Shown piece by piece: positions 21,014 through 31,283 of a stretch of DNA of 64,000 nt (positions within the stretch are counted from its first letter, which is position 1; each line of letters begins with the position of its first letter). The stretch is taken from the NCBI RefSeq assembly GCF_000499845.2, contig NC_023749.2:21804273-21868272 (forward strand). The letters run 5' to 3'. The translations under genes and the position numbers were made by a program. Source of the stretch: Phaseolus vulgaris (Eukaryota > Streptophyta > Magnoliopsida > Fabales > Fabaceae). The notes under the pieces are model-generated. The model searched no databases, was not told where the DNA came from, and saw only the letters and a program-made list of their open reading frames with translations.

Positions 21014-22720
21014 TCAAGCAACAAGGTTTGGTCCCCTTACAAATGTGGGTCCATTTGGTTTACTTTTATCATTTGAAACCTCACAACCTTTAGGAATCCA
21101 TTTCATAAAGCCTCTTGGAAGAGAAAATTTCCTTATTTTGCAGAATCTAACAGAATGGCCTTTCTTCATGCAATAAAAGCATGTAACAACCAGTTGTTTC
21201 GACTTAACAATCGGTTGTTTTACTGGGTTTTTTGAAAAACTCTTTGAAAACTTATCTTACTTGTTTTGTGGATTAAAACCTAATCCAACTCTTCCAAAAA
21301 CACAGTTTTGAGATGCCAAGACATTCTCAAAGTTGGATTTTCCTTTTGAAAGCTTATCCACAGCACTTACAAGATAATGCACTTTCCTTTCAAGATTTTC
21401 ACAATTTTCACAAATGAGAGTGTCACACTTGTAAGAAGAGTTTTTGCAATGTGTTTCAAGATTTTCGAAATCTCTTTTTGATTTTTCCAGCTCTTCTTCA
21501 AGTGCCTTGACTCGCTTTTCAAGCCAGCTGTTAAGATCTTTCAATCGATTATTTGAAAGAACCAATCGATTAGCTTCATCATGTGTTTCTTGAAAAGCTT
21601 CAAGCAATTCACTATAATTTTCAACATTTAGAGAAGCACATGAGCTACAAGACTCATCATCACCTTCAGCAATCAAGCATATGTTTGCCTTTTCTTCTTC
21701 ACTTGATGAGGAGACTTCATTCTCATCCCAAACTATGTAGGCCCTTTTTGACTTTCCTTTCTTTTCTTTGTAGCTTGACTTCTTCTCCTTGCTTTCTTTA
21801 TTTGAGCAATCTGCCTTTATGTGCCCTTGCTCATCACAACCAAAACAAGTATAGTTATTGGAATTAAAATCATTGGATTTTTTGTTTCTATACCTTTCTT
21901 TGTTGGTGTCTTTGTTGTGATTCCTTTTCAAGAATTTGCAAAACTTTCTAGATAGAAAACTAAGGTTCTCTTCATCACTTTCATCACTGGATTCTTGCTT
22001 GCTTTTGTGCTTGACAACTTTTAAGGCAATGCTTCTCACATGCTTATCTTCACTTTCTTGAATATTGAGTCTATTCATTTCTAATTCATGTTCCCTAAGC
22101 TTGCCAAACAAAGAAGCCATACTCAATGATGTTAGATCTTTTGATTCAGATATAGAAGTTAACTTAGGTTGCCAAGACCTAGCAAGACATTTGAGGATCT
22201 TGATGTTTAACTCTTCTTTTTCAAAGGTTTTCTCAAGGCTCATGAGGTGATTGATGATGTGCGTGAACCTTTTCTGAACTTCAACAATTGTCTCACCCTT
22301 GAGCATTCTAAACATTTCATACTCTTGGATTAGAGTATGCTTTCTAGCTCTTTTCACCTCATTGGTACCTTCATGAGTTACCTCCAAGGTGTCCCACATT
22401 TCCTTTGCTAATTTGCATTGAGAGACCCTGAAAAATTCATCTGAATTCAAGGCACAATTTATTATGTTTTTAGCAATGCAATTAAATTTGGCCTTCTTGC
22501 TTTCAGAATCAGTCCATTGAGACCAAGGTTTTTCAAGGGAAGATCCATCTTTTTCAAATTTTTGAACAAATGGGTCATTTTCAATTGCATCCCAAATACC
22601 TTTGTAAAGTGATTCTACAAAGATTTTCATTATGACTTTCCAAAATTGGTAGTTCAAACCACAAAACAGAGGTAATCTGTTGATTGAAGCACCTTCCCCA
22701 AAAGGTAGTTTATCAGCCAT
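21014..22720 (-). pseudogene. C2 copia gag with one internal stop
   Basis: ATG at 22720 (MADKLPFGEGASINR). The N-terminal half is a copia gag of the UBN2 type (FWKVIMKIF, AKEMWDTLEVTHEGTNEVK, EYEMFRM, LTSLSMASLFGKLREHE). A zinc knuckle CFGCDEQGHIKADC lies near residue 300, then a Glu-rich coiled coil and a CDTLICENCENLERK stretch. A TAA at 21257-21259 (after 487 codons) is the only interruption; the same frame continues to a second knuckle CFYCMKKGHSVRFC (21140-21181) and ends at 21014-21016. The palindromic motif is translated here (21183-21222). Close to intact but probably dead at this locus. Confidence 0.8.
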
Positions 22721-22766
22721 ATAAAAACAGTTTTAGGATCACACTTGAATAAATTTCAAGAACCAA

Positions 22767-22779
22767 GCTCTTGATGACA
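22767..22779 (-). other. C2 primer-binding site
   Basis: TGTCATCAAGAGC, two bases after the 5' LTR on the minus strand. C3 has TGGCATCAAGAGC, a variant of the tRNA-iMet type site. Confidence 0.65.
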
Positions 22780-22865
22780 ATTGTTAGAATGTATGGCTTT
22801 AAACTAGAGCGGGGGTGAATGGTTTAAAGAGGGTTTTCGCAAACTTTTAAGTCTAGAATGAAATA

Positions 22866-23782
22866 TGTACCGCCCGGGTAGTCGGAATTGATGACGTGGC
22901 CGCAAGCAATAGTATAGGCGTGTTGAACGGGACACCTGGCTGGCAGAAGGGAAGGACGTCAGGGGGTTCGTGTGATCGCCAGTCGTTAAGTTGGCGTGCC
23001 CCGATCTCTAGCATACCTAAACCGGCGGTCACCAAGTTTGTGTTGTAGTCGCCGGGTGCAAACCCAGGCGACAAGGCGATCGGAGATCGCCGAGAGGATG
23101 ACATCGCCGAAGAATTAGGAAAGCTTGTTCCAGGATTTCGAAGCAAAGGATGAAGTCGTCAGATGATCATTCCCTAGTTGGCCAGAGGTGGAGGTCGGGG
23201 AACAGCTTACCCGAGCATGCACAGTGAAGTAAGTAAAGTAGAGTATAATGGCGGCCGGCGAGACCACAGGGAAGGTGTGTATGAAGACACCCGTACTCGC
23301 CACGCAAGAAGAGATCGCGCTCCAAGGCAGCTACACATTGAGTTGCTTCCTGCATAAGTAACTTAGTCGAACAGCCTGAAGAGTAAGAGGTGACGCTCAA
23401 GTCAAGAATGCTCCAGATGGTGACACGTGTACAGCTGGATGCGAGCCACGTGTCCAGATGTGTAACTGTCAGGAGAGAGAAAGTGCGCAGGTATATAAGG
23501 GATCCTAACGAACTTCTGAGGTACGCGCGTTTTAGAATACTTCTTTTACGCTTGCGAGAACTTGAGTACGCTGAGAGAGAATATTGCACGGTTCCTGAAG
23601 TTCTTAGTTTTCTCTTAGCATTTTGGTGGTTCAGTCGGAGCGTGATCGGCCGCAGCGGCGCCGTTCTGTCTTTTGCAGGTTCATAAGGTGAATCAAGGCG
23701 AAGGACGGAAGCTAGCACGGTGCGAAGTCGATCCAGATTTGACGAGGCAAGGCTCTTGCGTTCTGGTCAACAGGCAGGATCA
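22866..23782 (+). mobile_element. solo LTR of Tat T family
   Basis: 917 bp, TGTACCGCCC...GGCAGGATCA, in plus orientation. Flanked by AAATA (22861-22865) and AAATC (23783-23787), a 5-bp target duplication with one difference; uninterrupted sequence of other C LTRs confirms the empty site. TATA box TATATAAG at 23492-23499. It arose by recombination between the LTRs of a former full element. Confidence 0.9.
23492..23499 (+). promoter_or_regulatory. TATA box in T solo LTR
   Basis: TATATAAG in GCGCAGGTATATAAGGGATC. Confidence 0.6.
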
Positions 23783-25158
23783 AAATCACTTCGAGAAAAC
23801 TTGATTAAGAAATCAGTTTGCCAAAAACACAAAGCAATTTAGCACAACACCAGAAAAACAATTGGTTGTTTCGTAGAAACAATCGGTTGTTTATACCAGT
23901 TCACAAATATAAACTGAATTTAAAGAGTTTAAGGGATAGAGAGAATGCACACAGAGGTTTATACTGGTTCACTCTTTAACCAAGAGCTACATCCAATCTT
24001 CCCAGAAACCACTGGGAAATCCACTAAGCAATCAACCCTAGATTACTTACAACACCACCAAAGAAGTGACCTTGATCCTCTCAAGACACACACTTCCTTT
24101 GGCTCAGCACAAACACCACTAAGAATGCTGATCTTGACAACCTCAAGAACACACAACACTTCTCAGCTTCACACACAGAGTTTCTTCAAAGTACAAAAGG
24201 ATTACACTTGTTACAGAAAAGAATATGAAATCAATACAAGATAAAAATCCTATATCACACTCTCTTTATCAAAGCAATCTCCAACTCTTTAAAAGAAAAA
24301 TCAGTGAAAAACTCAAATCTGTTTTTCTTTTATTAAAACTAAGTTCTTGTTTGTTACATAATCTGAACAAACTATTTATTGAAATCAAACACTGGTCAAA
24401 ACATTTAAAACTGGAGCGTACTCAGTTATAAAATCATTTAATGCTCAGTCAAAACACAAAACAGCTTTCTGTTATGGTCCTAAAACAAACAATCGGTTGA
24501 ATGCTCGAATCAATCGATTGTTTTGGTTTGACAGCAAGTCAACCATCAAAAACAGTTTTCAACCTTTCTAAAGACACCTAAGTATTAAACCATCGGTTGT
24601 TTCAACAAAACAACAAATTGTTTTTCACTTAGTTTGAAAAACACTTTCAATTAAAAGGTTTAAGAATTCTTAATCTTTGGATTCAATCAAGAGTGGATTT
24701 AACACAGATAATCTACCCTAGATCCTATTCTAAAACACATCAGCAACAACAAGCACATCCTGCCTTCCATCAACCTTCAAAGGGTTTGGATTCTTCAAAG
24801 CTTGAACACACTTGATTCAACAAATGGTGTGTTTAGTACATTCGGGTATAGCACAAGTAAAACATTCTTTATAAAACCTAAGCCCAAGAGCGTTAGGGTT
24901 TTAGGGAATAAGCTGCATGCATGATACGTAAAGGCTTGTACGCCTACAGTGAATAGATTGGACCTCTGATGCTGGTACATGAGTTGGTACCCTGGCGGCC
25001 ATTCTGTTAAGATTTATGCACTCCAAGGGGAGAAGATTATGTGCAGTTGCCGCATTAAGATTGTGCGCATTGTAAGAGACTCCTCCCATAAAATATGCTT
25101 TCACTTGAGATAAGGTTCTCGTGAGAGAAGGTTGTTACAAGTGGTAACCTAAATGTAT

Positions 25159-25168
25159 TATATAAAAG
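25159..25168 (+). promoter_or_regulatory. TATA box in LTR F
   Basis: TATATAAAAG at 25159-25168, the best core-promoter match in LTR F. Confidence 0.45.
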
Positions 25169-25445
25169 AGACTTGAGATCCCTGGTAAAGGTACTCCGTT
25201 TCTAAGACTGAAACTACTTACTTACTTATTGTTGCTATAAGCACTGTACTTACTTGATCGTCGAAGTGCAATAAACAAATAGGGCCCCCTCTGTTTCACC
25301 AAAGCAGGGTTCCGAACATCTAAAGGGAAGCAGAGAATCCACCAGAAATAGATGGAGCCACCGCTTGTCTTTGAAGTCCACCGGTGACCAAGTCAACCGG
25401 CAAGAACACCTTCCTTACCCCTAAGGCCAAAAGTGACAGTAACGC

Positions 25446-26508
25446 TGTTGAACAAGATGTTTTGATGTCTCCAAATCCAAGAGGAAAGCTTGAAGACCTT
25501 GTTGTTGGGTGTGTGTGTTTACTAGTTGTTTGAAACTTTTTAATTCACCCCTTAAGATGATCCAAGTTCATTTGAATCTTTAACCTTTTGAAAAATGTGT
25601 TTTCTAAAAAGTTGTCAAAATTTCAACAGGTTGTTTTACCTTAGTAGTTTTTAAAAAAGGCTGAAAGCTGCTTGACTTGGTTGACTTTGCTGTCAAACCA
25701 AATATATTGATTGTTTCGACAAAACAATCGATTGTTTCCTTGAAAACCTTAACAAAATTCTGTTAAGCGGTTTTAATATGTCTTAAATGATCCTAACTAA
25801 CTTGGTTCCTTTATTAAATGCTTTTGACCACTTGGTTGGTCTATATAAAGGTGGTTTTACGCTCCTAATCTTGGAGTAAGAGAAAGAGTTTATCAAAACA
25901 GTTTTTCCAAGATTTGAAAGAGCTTTGGATCATTCTTAAGTGTGTGGAATAGGATTGGGTTGTAATTCTAAACTTTAAGCTTTGTAATACCCAGGTGTAT
26001 TCTATTCCCTTCTACCTTGATTATTGTATTTTTGTAGTTGTGTTGCCAAGGAGTGTTGTGTGTTCTTGAGGTGTTCAAGATCAACATTCTTGATGTGGTT
26101 TGCCAAAGGTAGTATGTTTCTTAAGGGGTTCAAAGGCACTACTTTGGTGTGTGATGTGTGTAATTTGGTTTTGATTACATAGTGGATTACCCAGTGGTTT
26201 CTGGGGATTAGATATAACTCTTAGTGTAAGAGTGAACCAGTATAAATCTGTTTTTGTGATTCTCTCTTTCCCTAATCTCACATATATCTGTTTTAAGTTG
26301 TTTTTATTAACTGCTGATAAAAACAACCGATTGTTTCGACAAAACAATCGATTGTTTTTCTGATATCATCTTAAAATAGTTTTGGGTATTTGTTTCCTTG
26401 ATTCTTTTCTCTATAATTCAGCATTGATTTTCATTATACCTTCAAAGTTTGCAAAAATTTCTCTTAAACAATTCACCCCCCTCTCGTTTAAGGCCATATA
26501 TTCTAACA
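25446..26508 (+). repeat. C3 5' LTR
   Basis: 1063 bp, TGTTGAACAAG...TATATTCTAACA. TATA box 25842-25850. Palindromic motif pairs at about 25703-25737 and 26320-26357. Confidence 0.9.
25842..25850 (+). promoter_or_regulatory. TATA box in C3 LTR
   Basis: TATATAAAG in GGTCTATATAAAGGTGG, same context as 798-806. Confidence 0.6.
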
Positions 26509-26510
26509 AT

Positions 26511-26523
26511 TGGCATCAAGAGC
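26511..26523 (+). other. C3 primer-binding site
   Basis: TGGCATCAAGAGC two bases after the LTR; one inserted A and one C/T change relative to the tRNA-iMet complement TGGTATCAGAGC. Confidence 0.7.
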
Positions 26524-26570
26524 TATGTTCTTGAAAGTTATTCAAGTTTTCAATCCTAAATCTTTTTTCT

Positions 26571-27704
26571 ATTGCTGAAAAACTACCTTTTGGGGAGGAT
26601 GCCTCAATTAACAGGCCACATCTATTTTGTGGACTGAGTTATCAATTATGGAAGGTTAGAATTAAATTCTTTGTTGAATCTATTGATAGAAAAATTTGGA
26701 ATGTTATTACAAATAGCTATCTCATGCCTATATCTGAAAATGTTTCTTCTGAAAGAGAACATCTTGATTGTGTAGCTATGAACATCATTGTATCTGCACT
26801 TGATTCTAATGAATTGCTCAAAGTTTCATAATGTAGTTCTTCCAAAGAAATGTGGAATACCCTTGAAGAGTATCACAAGAATCCAAGGAGTGCCTTGATG
26901 GACAAAGAAGAATCTTCTGCTGAATCTTTCTCTTCAAAATCCAGAAAGAAGGTTTGTCTTATGACAAAAGAAGAATATGGATCAAGTCAAGCAAGAAGGA
27001 AAAGAAAGCAAAATAAAAAAAGAAGTCAATCTGTGTTTGATGGCCAAAGAAGAAGATGATGCAAGTTGTGTAAGTTCTTGTACTTCTGTAAATGCTGAAA
27101 ATTGTAGTCAACTTCTTCAAGTCTTTAATGAAACTCATAAGGAACCTAATAGGTTGGCCGTTTTAAATAAACGGTTGAAAGGTTTAAACAACTTATTAGA
27201 AAATAGAGTCAAGACTTTGGAAGAAGAGTTGAACCATTTAAAAACAGATTTTGAAAGTTTGGAAATGATTTACAAAAACTCTTGTTGCAAGTGTGATTCT
27301 AGCTTTTGTGAAAATTGTGAATCACTTGAAAAGAAAGTCCACTACCTTTTAAAAACCATGGACAAGTTTTCCAAAGGCCAATCCAATCTTGAAACTGTTC
27401 TTGCTTCTCAAAATGTGTTTTTGGCAAGGCTGGGTTGGGGTTTTATCCAAACAGCAAGAACAAATCTGTTTCAAAACCCTTTTCAAGTTTCTTTGAAAAA
27501 CAACCTATTGTTTTATCGAAACAACTAGTTGAAATTTGTCATTACTGCATGAAAAGGGGCCACACTATTAGATTCCACAGAGTAAGAAGGTTTTTTGTTC
27601 CTAAAGGTATTTTGAAATGGTTTCCTAAGGTTTCTAAGGTACCTAAGGTTCCTACTAACATCATTGGACCCAAATTCATAAGGGGACCAAATCTTGCTTC
27701 TTAA
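26571..27704 (+). pseudogene. C3 copia gag, degenerate
   Basis: Homologous to C2 gag, but the start codon position reads ATT (26571). In-frame TAA at 26829-26831, an internal deletion after the UBN2-like part (near 26880), and two frame changes (26977-27528 is in another frame). The open part 26977-27528 keeps the coiled coil and CDSSFCENCESLEKK. The terminal knuckle reads CHYCMKRGHTIRFHR, having lost its last Cys. Ends at 27702-27704 after RGPNLAS. Confidence 0.75.
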
Positions 27705-28715
27705 TGTTTTCTTGTAGGTATCCTTGGCAGCCAAGAATCATTTTTGGACATGAAGAATGACTGCAAAAGGGAAGTATATAAAGAGCAAAGACAATATTTG
27801 TACCTACACTTTTCAATTGTATATGTCTTGCAAAGTTCTTTGAATGTTAAGAGATATCCTTGGCACATGCATAGTGCTGATCAAAAGAAACTTCAAAGAG
27901 AGTATGTATGTTTTCATTTCTCAATTTATGTAAGTGCGCCTTGTGACCATATGAACATCTCAAAGTCTTCTTTTTCAATAAATCTATTGGGGTTCTCTGT
28001 GCAAAGGTATGAACAAATTGCATACTGCATTTTCATCAATTTTAAAGGTAATTTTTGGTTATGAAAAATGTTCTTTTGCTGTCACAGTAAAACAACCGAT
28101 TGTTTCTATGAAACAACCGATTATTTTTCCTCTGACACCTTTGTATAATGTTGTCAAGTTTGCTTATGCATGATTAAACCTATTTCTCTTTTCTAAATCT
28201 TGCTTTTGGACAAATATACTTTGAGTGTGCCTCAGAATCTGATAATAAATATTATATCCATTTGTTTTATTGGAAGCTCTATATCATTTTCTATTTCTTG
28301 AAATGTCAAACTTGTTTGTACTGCTGGTCTACTATATTATCATTCTGATTTCTGCTTTGTACAACCCTTCTCATTTGCTTTTTGTTGGAGCAAATAGGGG
28401 CTTGATTTGGTTGTATAAGATAGCTTTAAAACTGATGCATTATGTTGTTGCTTCTCTGCACTTGAAAGCACTTGATTACTTCAATTTTTATGGTTTTTCT
28501 ACTAATGTTGTATATTCAGAAAACTGGTTTGTGTGTGTCTTGTTATCTTGTTGCTATACTTGCTTTCTTTATGCATCAACTTTGTGTTACAGGACCTTTC
28601 AAGTGCAGGTGCTATGATGAAGAATGATCAAAGTAATGTTCATGACCTATGTAAACAAACATCAAGAATAAAGAGTCTGATCTAGTGTTGTTGATGCCTT
28701 ATAACTGTGGAAGAG
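27705..28715. other. C3 internal noncoding region
   Basis: AT-rich. It has one pair of palindromic motifs at 28089-28124. Open frames here (27744-28064, 28270-28617) are T-rich and show no known domain; I do not call them genes. Confidence 0.45.
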
Positions 28716-29733
28716 TGATATGATTCCAATGGCAAGATATAGATTATTCTTTGACATTTTATGGAATCAACTTGAGTTGGAATATGATTAGGCACTTTTC
28801 TAGAATTGGATCAATATTCTAACATTCAAGAACTCACCAAAACTTAAGTAACCAAGCCAAAACTCATATGGAAGTCCATTTCTTGTCAATTGAATCGGTT
28901 AAAAGACATAAGAATTGAAATGAACCGATTAAAATGCTTATCAATTGAAATGCACCGAACAAAAGCAAGAAAGAAAGAAGATGAACCGATTAAACTCAGC
29001 AAGGAAGAACATGAACCGAACAAAACATGTATTTAAGCTAAAACACCGAATAGAATTTGCAAGAAAGGACCTAATACATGTTTATGAGTTCATACGGACA
29101 TGGAGATGAAAGGAAAAGATGGAAAAGAGAGAAGACTTATGTGGTTGAAGAACTTGGTTGATGAACACGCCACTTAAAGTGTGAATGCTCCAAGATAAGT
29201 GTGAATTGTCGCCGCTTGAGGAACCAAGGCACTTAAGATGAGACTAGGAAGAGGAGAAGGCAAGTTCTCACTCACTCAATCACCAAATTGGGAGAGTTCC
29301 ATTACTTCAAAAATCAATTCTATTATATGAAGGACCTAAACCCTCCTTTTATAGGAGCAAGGGTCGGTCATGAGGCTACAAAGCTTGCACCACAAGCTAA
29401 CCAAAAGTCCCCTTTCACTCACTTCTAACGCCTATAGGGAGTCATGAAGGGTCACCTTCTAGAAAATTTTAAACTAAAGCCTAAAGATGCTTTACAAAAG
29501 AGGTATCTAATGTTTCCCTCTAAGCACCTTCCTAAAAACTATATATTTAAACATTCTACGAAAGACACTATAAAAAGAGAAACATTCTACCACTACTTCC
29601 TAATTCTTTAAACTTGCTCCTTGTAAGCCTTTGAGGTAGGCTAATGTCTTCTTGAGCCTCTTCAACTTTGGCCTCTACCTCCTCTTGATCTTGATCTTTG
29701 GCCTCTACCTCTTCTTGATCTTGATCTCAATCA
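28716..29733 (-). repeat. A2 3' LTR
   Basis: 1018 bp, plus-strand ends TGATATGATTCC and GATCTCAATCA; related to the A1 LTR but clearly diverged. TATA box TATAAAAGG on the minus strand at 29345-29353. Confidence 0.8.
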
Positions 29734-30568
29734 TACTCCCCGAGTTGGAGAGAATTCGACCACAAATTTTGGAGACCTACAGAAAAAGGAGTTAGATCAC
29801 TGATATTAAATGTATGACTACCAAGGTATGTATCAGACATATCTAACTCATAAGCATTATCATTAATCCTCTTTAGGACTTGGAAAGGTCCATCACCATG
29901 AGGCATTAGTTTGGACTTCCTTTGAGTAGGAAAACGATCTTTCCTCAAATGAAGCCAAACCCAATCACCTTCATCAAATAACAATGCTTTTCTCCTTTTG
30001 TTGGCAAGTTCAGCATACTTGCCAACCTTCTTCTCAATTCTCAACTTGATGTCTTTATTTAAATTTTTAATAAAAGAAGCTTTGTCATTACCATCTTTGC
30101 ACAAGACATCATCAAGTATGGGAATAAGAAGAAGATCAAGAGGTGTTAAGGGGTTAAACCCATAGACAACCTCAAAAGGAGAATGTGAAGTGGTAGAATT
30201 TACTACACGATTATAAGCAAATTCAACATGTGGTAGTAATTTCTCCCAAACTCTAGGATTCTTGGAAATAAAGCATCTCAACATTTGTCCCAAAGTTCTA
30301 TTTACCACTTCGGTTTGACCATCGGTTTGTGGGTGACAAGTGGTAGAAATAAAAGTTTAGTACCAAGCTTACCCCCACAAGGTCTTCCAAAAGTGACTCA
30401 AGAACTTGGAATCTCTATCGGACACAATAGTTCTAGGAATACCATGTAAACGAACCACTTCTTGAAAGAAGAGGTTTGCGATATGACATGCATCATCCAC
30501 TTTGTGGCAAGGAATAAAGTGAACCATCTTTAAAAAACGATCCACTACCACAAAAATGGAATCCTTTC
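29727..30568 (-). pseudogene. A2 integrase, partial
   Basis: Minus strand. The upstream open part (30568-30369) has [20 protein letters not shown] and VSDRDSKF (the second catalytic Asp). A stop and frame change near 30360 is followed by CHPQTDGQTE (catalytic Glu) and the C-terminal domain (FAYNRVVNSTT, FEVVYGFNP, WLHLRKDRFP, GPFQVLKRINDNAYELDM). The final codons and stop (29727-29729) lie inside the 3' LTR, which starts at 29733. The N-terminal part is missing because B1 is inserted. Confidence 0.8.
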
Positions 30569-31269
30569 TGATGGAGGAGGGCCAAGCACATCTAGCCATG
30601 GGAGCCAAGGTCCACACCTTGAAGAGCGTCTAGACCAAGGAGAGCGTCTAGCTCCAAGGAATGAGCGTCTAGACCGTGAAGAAGGAAAGCGTCTACCCAT
30701 GGAGCGTCTAGGTGTGGCACTAGACCGTCTAGGTCCTCTCACAAGATCAATGGCTAAGCATGTACAAGCACAAGTGGAAGAAGCCACGGATGGAAGAGAG
30801 AAAGCCTTGTATATGTTGCATCAAGGCCCAATAGGGGTACTTAGTAGATAGGGTAGTGTAGAAAGTAATTTGAAATGTAAACCTTCTAGAACTTGCTAGG
30901 TGTGACCGGTCATGGCACATGGCATAGCTTTGCATTTCATTTGGTGTACATTTCATTAGGCATTAGCTTATGATTGACGTCCCAAATAGCCTATAAATAG
31001 GGAGGCTATCTCATGTATTTGGCAAGTTTATTGTGAGTAAAGTTATGCTGCCATTTTTTGTGCCAAACTTTGCTTCTCCCTAGAATCCTAGGCTCTAAAC
31101 TTCAATTCCTTCATCTTTTCCCTTGAGCTGGCCGAACCACTCAATACCCATACTTAACATGCACCTACAAGATCAACACCACTCTTAGTAGGATCTTGCT
31201 CACTCTCATGCATTGCTTCCGCCCCATACTCTACATTGATTCAAGAAGAACTTCATGAAAATGTCATCA
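30569..31269 (+). repeat. B1 5' LTR
   Basis: 701 bp, TGATGGAGGAGG...ATGTCATCA. It contains GAGCGTCTAGAC words and the TATA box TATAAATAG at 30992-31000. Confidence 0.9.
30992..31000 (+). promoter_or_regulatory. TATA box in B1 5' LTR
   Basis: TATAAATAG; equivalents are at 37799-37807 (3' LTR) and 50349-50357 (B2). Confidence 0.6.
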
Positions 31270-31271
31270 TT

Positions 31272-31283
31272 TGGTATCAGAGC
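31272..31283 (+). other. B1 primer-binding site (tRNA-iMet)
   Basis: TGGTATCAGAGC, exact match to the usual plant initiator tRNA-Met complement, two bases after the LTR. Confidence 0.85.

Larger units (their letters stand above)
18056..24822 (-). mobile_element. C2: non-autonomous copia element (gag plus extra ORF, no pol)
   Basis: Minus-strand element: 5' LTR 22782-24822 (holding a T solo LTR), primer site 22767-22779, gag 21014-22720, noncoding 20240-21013, extra ORF 19091-20239, polypurine tract 18660-18673, 3' LTR 18056-18658. Protease, integrase, RT and RNase H are absent, so it would depend on an autonomous relative. Flanks do not show a clear duplication (GTTGG left, AATGG right). Confidence 0.8.
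22782..24822 (-). repeat. C2 5' LTR, interrupted by a T solo LTR
   Basis: Pieces 22782-22865 and 23783-24822 together make about 1.12 kb, collinear with C5. Start and end (plus strand) are TGTTAGAATG and GATTCAACA. The interruption is the T solo LTR with its 5-bp target duplication. Confidence 0.85.
17889..25445 (+). mobile_element. old gypsy-like LTR F, split by copia element C2
   Basis: The left piece 17889-18055 begins TGGGCTCAACG. The right piece 24823-25445 contains the TATA box TATATAAAAG (25159-25168) and ends with a GGTGACCAAGTCAACCGGC phrase like the ends of Tat LTRs. That both pieces form one LTR is inferred from order; target duplications were not found. C2 lies between them. The right end is cut by or abuts C3 at 25446. 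Confidence 0.45.
25446..28715 (+). mobile_element. C3: truncated copia element
   Basis: 5' LTR 25446-26508, primer site 26511-26523, degenerate gag 26571-27704, then 1 kb without recognisable coding sequence. The 3' end is cut by the A2 LTR at 28716. No pol is visible. Confidence 0.75.
28716..30568 (-). mobile_element. A2: 3' end of an A-family gypsy element
   Basis: 3' LTR 28716-29733 and the integrase end 29727-30568, cut by insertion of B1 at 30569. The 5' part of A2 is not found beyond B1, so it was lost or rearranged. A2 shows that the family includes pol-bearing members, unlike A1. Confidence 0.8.

Noticed and set aside
24823..25445. Right piece of LTR F as a separate solo LTR
   Set aside because: Begins exactly at the C2 end and has no TG start of its own or flanking duplication; more easily explained as the continuation of 17889-18055, though not proven.
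28270..28617. 115-codon open frame in C3
   Set aside because: AT-rich, hydrophobic by composition, no domain, not conserved in C2.
31272..31283. tRNA-Met-like sequence as a tRNA gene
   Set aside because: Only the 12-base complement of the tRNA 3' end is present, next to an LTR; it is a primer-binding site.
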